Of a DNA stretch of 16,685 nt, positions 6,210 through 13,827 are shown piece after piece; within the stretch, counting starts at the first letter, position 1, and every line of letters begins with the position of its first letter. A program made the position numbers and the translations under genes. The DNA is from Verrucomicrobiales bacterium. GTDB taxonomy: Bacteria; Verrucomicrobiota; Verrucomicrobiia; Verrucomicrobiales; DEV007. The notes beneath the pieces are model-generated. The model was not told where the DNA came from, made no database searches, and saw nothing but the letters and a program-made list of their open reading frames with translations. The stretch lies in assembly GCA_022424805.1 (NCBI GenBank), contig JAKMGR010000626.1, positions 1 through 16,685 of the forward strand. The letters are read 5' to 3'.

Positions 6210-7169
6210 TCACCAGGTCGTCAGCAAAAACTCGCACCCACTCTCCCCCGCCTGAGGCAAGCCCTCCTCTGCGCCATGCGGGATCATCAGGAAGTCTCCC
6301 TCTGTCCAGGCTGTATACCCGACTGAGAGTTTTCCCCGTATCACCGTCAGAATCGAAAAACGCCCGGCAGTGAGCTCGCCAACAGAGCCCCCCTCACTTA
6401 GGATGTGCCGCTCCATCCGGAAGTGCTCGCATTCGCATAGCAGCTTTTCCTTTGCCTGATCCATCCCCGGCTCAACATCGCTGAAGTCAATGCAATGCAG
6501 TGATTCCTCCACGTGCAAATCTCGCGGCTTTCCATTGAGACCGAGCCGATTCCAGTCAAAGACTCGAAAGGTAGTGTCGGAGTTCTGCTGAATTTCATAG
6601 ATCACCAGCCCAGCGCCGATGGCGTGAAGTCGGCCGCTTGGAATGAAGATGTGCTCTCCTTCCTTCACTGGAATCGAATGAAGCAAACTCTCCACGCTCC
6701 CTTCTTCCAGACCCTCACGAAAGGTGGCCTCGGTTACTCCTTCCTTCACCCCCACGTATATTTCGGCTCCTGGATCTGCCGCTGCGATATACCAGACTTC
6801 CGTTTTTGGCTCGCCACCTAATTCTGCAGCTACGGATTCGGGTGGATGCACCTGCACACTCAGCTTCGCGCGAGCATCCAGAATCTTGCATAGCAGCGGA
6901 AAGCGATCGCCCACTGGCGCACCCGGTCCAAAAATCGCACTTCGAAGCTCGGGATCACCCCAAAGCTCTGTTAGTTTTTTACCGGCTAATCCCCCGCTCT
7001 TCACCGCGCAATCCGCCTCTTCCCGCGCGGAGATTTCCCAGGACTCACCATACGGCGATTCCTGGTCCGGCAATTCCCGCCGAATTCGACTTTCCAGTGT
7101 CCGCCCCCCCCAAACCCGAGTTTGGTATATCGGAATAAAATGCAGAAAGGACTCGAGGAAGGTGGACAT
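6210..7169 (-). CDS. manA: Mannose-6-phosphate isomerase, class I (short form)
   Basis: This zinc enzyme interconverts fructose 6-phosphate and mannose 6-phosphate, feeding GDP-mannose and surface-polysaccharide synthesis or mannose use. At 319 residues it matches the short form known from Bacillus rather than the roughly 390-residue E. coli form. Landmarks are the N-terminal TRVWGGRTL, GESWEISAREEA, LCKILDARAKLSVQVHPPE (Q and H zinc ligands), KTEVWYI (the glutamate ligand), HIFIPSGRLHAIGAGLVIYE (the last histidine ligand) and QQNSDTTFRVFDWNR, the usual substrate-site block. A second small cupin-like barrel forms the C-terminus. The start is the first ATG, and homology begins within a few residues of it. 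It is divergent from the Fur-family gene, with a 69-base gap, and convergent with kdsD. Two sugar-phosphate isomerases side by side suggest, without proving, a shared envelope-sugar role. Confidence 0.93.
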   Translation of the reverse strand: MSTFLESFLHFIPIYQTRVWGGRTLESRIRRELPDQESPYGESWEISAREEADCAVKSGGLAGKKLTELWGDPELRSAIFGPGAPVGDRFPLLCKILDARAKLSVQVHPPESVAAELGGEPKTEVWYIAAADPGAEIYVGVKEGVTEATFREGLEEGSVESLLHSIPVKEGEHIFIPSGRLHAIGAGLVIYEIQQNSDTTFRVFDWNRLGLNGKPRDLHVEESLHCIDFSDVEPGMDQAKEKLLCECEHFRMERHILSEGGSVGELTAGRFSILTVIRGKLSVGYTAWTEGDFLMIPHGAEEGLPQAGESGCEFLLTTW

Positions 7170-7178
7170 TTTGGGAAA

Positions 7179-7189
7179 CTATCTGATAG
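7179..7189. promoter_or_regulatory. 11-bp palindrome between manA and the Fur-family gene
   Basis: CTATC-T-GATAG is a perfect inverted repeat lying 9 bases upstream of the manA start and 49 bases upstream of the fur start. Such short dyads in a divergent gap can be operator half-sites, for instance for the adjacent Fur-family regulator, but it does not match the classical 19-bp Fur box. Function is inferred and weakly supported. Confidence 0.22.
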
Positions 7190-7238
7190 AAACAAGGATG
7201 GGAAAAGCAGGAATCCCGCCAACTTGTCTGTTATCTTC

Positions 7239-7721
7239 ATGAACACCGAAATCAGGGAACGCTTCGAAGACTTTATTCACTCCCGTGGAATGCGGAAGAC
7301 GAGTCAGCGTGATGTTATTGTAGAGGCTGCTTTTGCGAGTGATGACCATTTCACAGCAGATGAGTTGCTGGAAAAGGCAAAAAAGATCAATCCGAAGACC
7401 TCCCGGGCAACTCTCTACCGCACGATTTCTCTGCTCGAGGAATGCGGCTTACTCAAAGCAATCGACCTAGGGAGAGACGAGCGAGTCTATGATCCCAATT
7501 TTCTCGATTCCCCCGATCACAATCACCTGATCTGCATCGATTGCGGAAAAGTGGTGGAATTTGAAGACGAAAACGTCGCGGTCCTGGTCGATTGCATCAC
7601 CCGTCGTCTCGGCTTTCGCCCGGCTACCAAATCGATGCGTATCGAGGCTTGTTGTGATAAACTTCGCAGTGAAGGCGTCTGCGAAAACCTGATTCAGATG
7701 CGTTTGGGGATCGGGAAGTAG
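7239..7721 (+). CDS. fur: Fur-family transcriptional regulator
   Basis: A metal-responsive DNA-binding repressor of 160 residues. The ATG at 7239 is used because Fur homology (RERFEDFIHSRGMRKTSQRD) begins right after it; the frame is open upstream, but that part overlaps manA and is not conserved. The N-terminal winged helix spans about 1-85, with ATLYRTISLLEECGLLK (57-73) as recognition helix and wing. The dimerisation domain has DHNHLICIDCGKVVEF (93-108), giving H94, H96 and the first zinc pair C99/C102, with E81 just before. The second cysteine group is unusual: C138, C139 and C148 rather than a standard CxxC or CxxxxC. Whether it senses iron (Fur), zinc (Zur) or peroxide (PerR) cannot be settled; Fur is the default. 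It lies 56 bases before argH on the same strand. Confidence 0.88.
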   Translation: MNTEIRERFEDFIHSRGMRKTSQRDVIVEAAFASDDHFTADELLEKAKKINPKTSRATLYRTISLLEECGLLKAIDLGRDERVYDPNFLDSPDHNHLICIDCGKVVEFEDENVAVLVDCITRRLGFRPATKSMRIEACCDKLRSEGVCENLIQMRLGIGK

Positions 7722-7777
7722 GCGGAAGTTTCAAAAATCCGAGTTGAAAAGCTGTCTTCTCGCGGCGATGCAGAACA

Positions 7778-9157
7778 ATGTGGAAGGGACGATTCCAGAC
7801 GGAAACTTCGAATTTGGTGAAACGCTATGGCGAGTCGATCTCGTATGACTGGCGACTGTATGCCCATGATATCGAGGGATCAATAGCTCACGCTGCGGCG
7901 CTACAGGATGCGGGTATCATCAACAAGACCGAGGAACGTGCGATCGGTCGCGGCCTTCGCGAGATCAAAAAGGAAATCGAAAGCGGCAAGTTTCGTTTCA
8001 AAACAAGCCTCGAAGATATTCACATGAATATCGAACGGGCACTGACCGAAAAGATCGGCGCTCCCGGCGCAAAACTTCACACTGCTCGAAGTCGGAACGA
8101 CCAGGTCGCGCTCGACGTCCGGCTCTACTGCCGAGCAGAATCCAAGGCGATTCACAATCGGATTCTCGATCTTCAAAAAGCCCTTCTCTCTCTCGCGGTG
8201 AAACAGCCCGAGGCGGTCGTCCCCGGATACACCCATCTGCAGCGCGGTCAGCCAGTCCTGTTTTCTCATCATCTCCTCGCCTACGTGGAAATGTTGGAGC
8301 GCGACAAGGAGCGAATTCGAGATGGGTACAAGCGGATCAATGTGATGCCACTTGGTTCCGGTGCGCTCGCAGGATCAACGATTCCTCTGAATCGGAAACT
8401 CGTCGCACAAAAGCTCGACTTTCCGGCGATCACGCAAAACAGCATGGATGCGGTCAGCGATCGGGATTTCATTGCGGAACTGCTGTTCACTATTTCGATG
8501 GTGGGGGTTCACCTTTCCAGACTCAGCGAAGATGTCATCCTCTGGGCCTCGGCCGAGTTCGGATTCATCGAACTGAGTGACGCGCACACGACGGGCTCCA
8601 GCCTGATGCCCCAAAAGAAAAATCCTGATGTAGCTGAACTGACTCGGGGAAAAACTGGTCGTCTCGTCGGAAACCTGATGACCCTTCTCACCACGATCAA
8701 AGGTCTTCCCATGACCTACAATCGTGATTTGCAGGAGGACAAGGAGCCGCTCTTTGACTCGATCGATCAGATCAAGCTTGCCCTCGAAGTATTCGCTGAA
8801 ATGATGGCCGTGGCAAAGGTCCGCGAAGAGCGCACACTTGCGGCAACCAGTGATCCCTTTCTTCTCGCCACCGATCTGGCTGATTACCTGGTTTTGAAAG
8901 GGGTACCATTTCGCGATGCGCACGAAATCATTGGGAAACTCACCGCGCACAGCATCAAGGAGCGGCGCGACTTTCCTGACTTCCGGCTCGATGAGTATCG
9001 GGAATTTTCGACTGCTTTTGAAGGTGACGTCTACCGGGTGCTCGATATCAAAACGGCACTGAAAGCGCGGAAAGCGATCGGCGCGCCCTCCCCTGGCAAC
9101 GTCAGCAAACAGATCACGAAATGGCAGAAGCAATTCGCGACTTCTAAGGCCTTGTAA
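7778..9157 (+). CDS. argH: Argininosuccinate lyase
   Basis: Cleaves argininosuccinate to arginine and fumarate, the last step of arginine synthesis, as a cytoplasmic homotetramer of the fumarase/aspartase superfamily. The 459 residues match the family (about 455-470). The start is the first ATG, with MWKGRF opening just as in relatives. Landmarks include SLEDIHMNIERALTEKIG (77-94), HTARSRNDQVALD (101-113), YTHLQRGQPVLFSHH (151-165, with catalytic-region H154), SDRDF (227-231) and the superfamily signature GSSLMPQKKNPD (273-284) bearing the catalytic serine. No other arg gene lies nearby, so arginine genes are dispersed in this genome. It could be co-transcribed with the Fur-family gene upstream, though no promoter or coupling is clear. 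Nothing is broken or missing. Confidence 0.97.
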   Translation: MWKGRFQTETSNLVKRYGESISYDWRLYAHDIEGSIAHAAALQDAGIINKTEERAIGRGLREIKKEIESGKFRFKTSLEDIHMNIERALTEKIGAPGAKLHTARSRNDQVALDVRLYCRAESKAIHNRILDLQKALLSLAVKQPEAVVPGYTHLQRGQPVLFSHHLLAYVEMLERDKERIRDGYKRINVMPLGSGALAGSTIPLNRKLVAQKLDFPAITQNSMDAVSDRDFIAELLFTISMVGVHLSRLSEDVILWASAEFGFIELSDAHTTGSSLMPQKKNPDVAELTRGKTGRLVGNLMTLLTTIKGLPMTYNRDLQEDKEPLFDSIDQIKLALEVFAEMMAVAKVREERTLAATSDPFLLATDLADYLVLKGVPFRDAHEIIGKLTAHSIKERRDFPDFRLDEYREFSTAFEGDVYRVLDIKTALKARKAIGAPSPGNVSKQITKWQKQFATSKAL

Positions 9158-9201
9158 TTTTTCCAGACAAAAATCGATCCGGTCTTCGCTCCACAAATGA
9201 G

Positions 9202-9759
9202 ATGAGCGAAAACACGAACGAGCCAGACCTCCCGGATATTCCGGAGAGTGATGCCGAACTCCAGGAGCTCCTGAAAAAGCTGGACCCTGCTCCGCTAGGT
9301 TGTTCCAAGCTCAACAGCCTCCACCGGGAATATCGGATCACGGCATTGGATGCCGAGCACGATCCGAGACACATCCATTGGCGAAGGGTCATCCTACTCG
9401 CTGCGACTTGTTGTATCGCTACTCTTGGCTACATCGCTCTTCGCTATGGGCCCAGCTTGCAACGCGAAGTACCAACCAATCTCGCTACCGAAACCGGGCT
9501 TCGTGAAGTGGCTCCGATCGAATCGGAAATGGAATCCTTCACCGGTCCATCGGCGGAAGATTTTCTCCCTGTCTCCGCGCAGGGCTACCTCATCAATTCA
9601 TCCTCTAACGGCGTCATCAAAACCGAGGAGGGGCTCCGCGAGCGCATGTCAGTCGAGTATCGAGACGTCTACCACTGGCACGACCCGGAAACAGGAACCA
9701 ACATCCGATTTTTCAAACCACGGAGAGAAGAAGTCATCGTTCCGCTCCAAACAGACTAA
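9202..9759 (+). CDS. Single-pass membrane protein, unrecognised, paired with the PDZ gene
   Basis: This 185-residue protein has an acidic cytoplasmic N-terminal region (ENTNEPDLPDIPESDAELQE), then HIHWRR as a positive stop. A single membrane helix follows at about 63-81 (VILLAATCCIATLGYIAL), and about 100 residues are then predicted outside. The outer part ends in an aromatic and charged block, VEYRDVYHWHDPETG, followed by FFKPRREEVIVPLQTD, which looks folded rather than random. The topology (small cytoplasmic domain, one helix, extracytoplasmic domain) is that of anti-sigma-like or signal-relay proteins, but no zinc-binding anti-sigma motif or adjacent sigma gene is seen, so no function is assigned. 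Its stop lies 10 bases before the ATG of the secreted PDZ protein, strongly suggesting one transcript and a shared role. It starts 44 bases after argH. Confidence 0.75.
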   Translation: MSENTNEPDLPDIPESDAELQELLKKLDPAPLGCSKLNSLHREYRITALDAEHDPRHIHWRRVILLAATCCIATLGYIALRYGPSLQREVPTNLATETGLREVAPIESEMESFTGPSAEDFLPVSAQGYLINSSSNGVIKTEEGLRERMSVEYRDVYHWHDPETGTNIRFFKPRREEVIVPLQTD

Positions 9760-9769
9760 CGAATTCATC

Positions 9770-10798
9770 ATGACCCCCCCCACCTTCGTTTCTTATTTCG
9801 TTCTTGCGCTCTGCTTTGCATTTGCAAACGCCATGCAGGCGGCTCCCGACGACGAGAAAAAGCCTCGCCCAGAAAAACAAAAGAAAGCGGAGGCGCAGAA
9901 AAAGAAGATCCAGAAATCTACAACGGAAAAGGCAACGCCAAAGCAAGAGAAGGCAGTATCCGCTAGCAGAGCAGAGAAGAGGCCCTTTCTCGGAGTCGCG
10001 ACCTCTCCCGTTGCACCCTCGGTGAAAGAATACCTCGACCTCGACGAAGGCTTTGGTATTCAGCTCCATCAGATTCTTCCAGACTCCCCAGCAGCCAAAG
10101 CTGGCTTGAAACAGCATGATGTTCTTCTGAAACTCGAGGACCAGCTTCTGATTTCTCCGGAGCACCTCTCGCTTCTGGTGCGGACAAAACCGAGCGGGGA
10201 CAAAATTGATGTGACCATCATTCGAAAGGGCACCGAAAAAGTCATTAGTGTCACACTAGGAGAAAAAGAGGAGTCATTTTTCGCACCACGCATCCATGGA
10301 AAGCCGATGCCTGCCAGTCCACCGCATTTCACCCCGCACTCACAGGAATGGCATGAGCAATTGAAACGCCAACAGGATCAGTGGAGAAAGAAATGGATCC
10401 AGCCGAGTGCTCCTGGTCAGAAAGCAACAAAAAATGAGACAGCGGGATTACAAGGCAAGCCACCCGCAGTCTCTGTTCGCCCAGGATTTCCTGTCTCTGT
10501 CTTCGGAACGCAAGGTATTCTGAAAATCGATAACCAGGAAGGTGAGGTCACGATCACAGAAAAGGACGGAAAACACAAAATTGAGATCGAGGACAAAGCG
10601 GGCAAGACCATCTACAAAGGCGATTTCGACCCTGAAACCGGCGTGGAATCGCTTCCCAAAGAAGCTCGCGATCATCTTGAGACCATGAAGCTCGACAATC
10701 TGGAAGTTTTGACACCTCCAGCACCAAAGGTAGAAAAAACGTCAACACCTGCGATCGAAAAGAAAAAGCCCTCGAGTCCTAAAGACGATATCCTCTAA
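9770..10798 (+). CDS. Secreted PDZ-domain protein with lysine-rich linker
   Basis: The 342-residue product opens with a signal peptide (hydrophobic SYFVLALCFAFANA, 8-21; cleavage near AMQAA). The frame is open a further 140 codons upstream inside the preceding gene, but the ATG at 9770 is the one placed before the signal sequence. Residues 29-62 are almost all charged, with runs such as KKKIQK, suggesting an extended linker or a segment that binds anionic surfaces. A PDZ domain spans about 71-165: RPFLGV, the hydrophobic GIQLHQILPDSPAAKAGL (96-113), HDVLLKLED, and VTIIRKGTEKVISVTL. The rest (residues 166-342) is unassigned, with a beta-rich GEVTITEKDGKHKIEIEDKA (258-277) and a Pro/Lys-rich tail. 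There is no HtrA-type serine protease domain or catalytic triad, so it is probably a binding or adaptor protein. It likely forms an operon with the membrane gene 10 bases upstream. Confidence 0.8.
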   Translation: MTPPTFVSYFVLALCFAFANAMQAAPDDEKKPRPEKQKKAEAQKKKIQKSTTEKATPKQEKAVSASRAEKRPFLGVATSPVAPSVKEYLDLDEGFGIQLHQILPDSPAAKAGLKQHDVLLKLEDQLLISPEHLSLLVRTKPSGDKIDVTIIRKGTEKVISVTLGEKEESFFAPRIHGKPMPASPPHFTPHSQEWHEQLKRQQDQWRKKWIQPSAPGQKATKNETAGLQGKPPAVSVRPGFPVSVFGTQGILKIDNQEGEVTITEKDGKHKIEIEDKAGKTIYKGDFDPETGVESLPKEARDHLETMKLDNLEVLTPPAPKVEKTSTPAIEKKKPSSPKDDIL

Positions 10799-10873
10799 CA
10801 GATCCCGGGGAGGCCGAAGATTCTTACATTTCCCAAACCTTCCCGCTTCTGAACCAAACCAAACAAATTTGCT

Positions 10874-11701
10874 TTACTCGGTGCTTTCAACAGGTGCGCC
10901 GATTTCTTTTCCGGCTGCCCAGAGTATGGAGCGAGCGAGGAGCCGAATAAAGTTTTCATCGCCGAACATCTCGTCCGAGTGTCCATAAGTCGTCCCAGCC
11001 ACCCGAGTGCCTCCGAATTCATTTACCCAGATAACGGGGTGGTCTTTGCCATCTTTCTCGCTTGGTGATGTCGCGAGAACAGTGGTATTCGGCCAGAGCT
11101 TCTCAATGATGTAAAGTTCGTCCTTCGGAGTGACCCAGCCGGGCGGAATATCTGCGACGACGGGATGCTCCGGCTTCGTGACTTTTACAGGATAATTCGA
11201 CTGATGGTCATGCCTGCGACTCGTAACCCCGAGAAATTCGCGCCAATCGTCGATCTCAGCAGCACGATAGGAATGCATCGCACAATGGACCACTACCGCA
11301 GGAGTTCCGCCGCGATGCGCTTCCGTGATACGCCGGATGTATTCCGGCTCCGCCGTATTCGCAAAGCACTCGTTGTGAATGACGACATCGTAAGGTTCCG
11401 CCCAATCAACCTTATTGTAGAGATCGATCATCGCCTCGGTCCCACGGCCACCTACATTGACCACTTCGAAATCGACGTTCACTACTTTCTGAACGCCAGA
11501 TCCCAGCGCAAAGGTCTGGTAGAGATAGTTGTGGCAACAACCGCCCGTGACGATGAGAGCCTTAATCGGAGCGCCCGAGTAGTACTCCTTCTTCGGATAC
11601 GATTTCTTTTTCTTTCCCTTCTTCTGGTTTTGGGCGAGGCCGAATCCAACCCCGAGAGTGAGGATTAGGAAAAGGGGGAAAAGAGAGCGGAGTTTTGTCA
11701 T
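10874..11701 (-). CDS. Exported ThuA-domain protein
   Basis: The 275-residue protein has a signal peptide (MTKLRSLFPLFLILTLGVGF, with cleavage near LAQ) followed by a striking basic segment, KKGKKKKSYPKKE (27-39). A ThuA-like, glutamine-amidotransferase-fold domain runs from about 45 to the end. Landmarks are IKALIVTGGCCHNYL (46-60), YDVVIHNECF (104-113), GGTPAVVVHCAMHSYR (131-146), HPVIWVNEFGGTRVAGTTYG (221-240) and SILWAAGK near the end. ThuA proteins are linked to trehalose and other sugar use in Proteobacteria and are very abundant as exported proteins in Verrucomicrobia and Planctomycetes, where their substrate is mostly unknown. The frame is open 39 codons further upstream, but ATG 11701 is chosen because the signal peptide begins there. 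It lies downstream of gnd on the same strand, separated by inverted repeats at 11782-11836. Confidence 0.85.
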   Translation of the reverse strand: MTKLRSLFPLFLILTLGVGFGLAQNQKKGKKKKSYPKKEYYSGAPIKALIVTGGCCHNYLYQTFALGSGVQKVVNVDFEVVNVGGRGTEAMIDLYNKVDWAEPYDVVIHNECFANTAEPEYIRRITEAHRGGTPAVVVHCAMHSYRAAEIDDWREFLGVTSRRHDHQSNYPVKVTKPEHPVVADIPPGWVTPKDELYIIEKLWPNTTVLATSPSEKDGKDHPVIWVNEFGGTRVAGTTYGHSDEMFGDENFIRLLARSILWAAGKEIGAPVESTE

Positions 11702-11781
11702 CGTGTGGGGGTGAGTTACCAAATCAAACATGGGCAAGCCAATAGCATCATCCCGTAAACCGCACCGATAACGGCAATCCG

Positions 11782-11805
11782 CAGAATCGAATGAAATCGA
11801 TTCTG
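11782..11805 (-). terminator. Hairpin downstream of gnd
   Basis: CAGAATCGA (11782-11790) and TCGATTCTG (11797-11805) form a perfect nine-base stem with a six-base loop, beginning 21 bases after the gnd stop in the direction of gnd transcription. No U-tract follows on the minus strand, so it is an atypical terminator or an mRNA-end stabiliser. It also lies about 80 bases upstream of the ThuA-domain gene and could instead be an operator. Confidence 0.4.
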
Positions 11806-11826
11806 TGATACAGAGCACCGCTCAAC

Positions 11827-13269
<1,443 letters not shown>

Positions 13270-13342
13270 TTTTCGTGTTCTTCTAGAGTTATGCCTCAAG
13301 CCTACTCACGCTGACGCAATCGCAAGCGCTCATTTTATCGCC

Positions 13343-13352
13343 TTGTATACAA
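13343..13352. promoter_or_regulatory. TTGTATACAA palindrome just before moaE
   Basis: A perfect ten-base palindrome ends five bases before the moaE ATG (13358). It fits the GntR-type half-site pattern TNGT..ACNA. It also contains TATACA, a good -10 hexamer that would place the transcription start at or next to the ATG, implying a leaderless moaE message. No good -35 is seen 17 bases upstream. Either reading is inference. Confidence 0.3.
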
Positions 13353-13357
13353 CCAGA

Positions 13358-13762
13358 ATGAACTCGCCGCACTTTACCGCTTCCATTTCCGAAGAATCCA
13401 TCGCCTCGGTCGAGGCAAAGTTGGAGCAATCGACGAAACATGGTGCCGACATCCGCTTTCACGGCGTGGTTCGCGATTCCGAAAATGAACAGGAGATATC
13501 CGGGATCGATTATTCCTTTTACAAAGGGATGGCCCTGGCGGAATTGGAAAAAATCGGTGTCGCCATGGGAGAGGAATTTCCCGACCACATGGCCCTCGTT
13601 CATCACAAGGTCGGCTACGTCGCCGCAGGGGAAGCCTCCATCCTGATCCGTGTGCAAACCGCTCACAGCAAAGAGGGGTTTGCAATCAGCCAGGAGTATC
13701 TGCGCCGAATCAAAGAGACCGTCCCGATCTGGAAAAAGTGTATTTTCGCGGGAGAGGATTAA
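13358..13762 (+). CDS. moaE: Molybdopterin synthase catalytic subunit, MoaE-like
   Basis: MoaE, with the thiocarboxylated small subunit MoaD, converts precursor Z to molybdopterin. The 134 residues from ATG 13358 fit a compact MoaE (E. coli 150); the frame is open upstream across the gnd start but is not conserved there. GVVRDSENEQEISGIDYSFY (36-55) is the N-terminal signature, with F34 and R39 at the E. coli positions. GMALAELEKIG, VHHKVGYVAAGEASILI (81-97), TAHSKEGFAISQEYLRRIKE (101-120) and PIWKK (123-127) follow. K119 and K126 coincide with the E. coli active-site lysines and H103 is kept, but the following arginine (R104 in E. coli) is serine here with lysine next, and the tail after WKK is short. 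No moaD, moaA, moaC or mog gene is near, so it is an orphan whose partner lies elsewhere, or a MoaE-like protein with altered function. Confidence 0.85.
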   Translation: MNSPHFTASISEESIASVEAKLEQSTKHGADIRFHGVVRDSENEQEISGIDYSFYKGMALAELEKIGVAMGEEFPDHMALVHHKVGYVAAGEASILIRVQTAHSKEGFAISQEYLRRIKETVPIWKKCIFAGED

Positions 13763-13779
13763 ATCGCCTACTCCTCAAC

Positions 13780-13816
13780 CTGGTACACTCACCAACCCAA
13801 CAGGGTTGGGTGCCAG
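13780..13816. terminator. Stem-loop between convergent moaE and lgt
   Basis: CCAACCC (13792-13798) pairs with GGGTTGG (13803-13809) around an AACA loop. CA/TG pairs extend it past one bulged G, and outer CTGG/CCAG arms (13780-13783 and 13813-13816) can add to it. It lies in the 65-base gap between the stops of two convergent genes, where a bidirectional terminator is expected. Neither side has a T-run, so efficiency is doubtful. Confidence 0.4.
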
Positions 13817-13827
13817 ATCATACAGGG

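Noticed and set aside
7722..7777. TTGAAA as a -35 box for an argH promoter
   Set aside because: The sequence 17 bases downstream (GATGCA) is a poor -10 and lies too close to the start codon.
8375..9196. 273-codon open frame opposite argH
   Set aside because: Antisense shadow of argH with no domain-like content.
9350..9769. Upstream extension of the PDZ gene by 140 codons
   Set aside because: It overlaps the preceding membrane-protein gene in another frame and would bury the signal peptide; the ATG at 9770 is far more likely.
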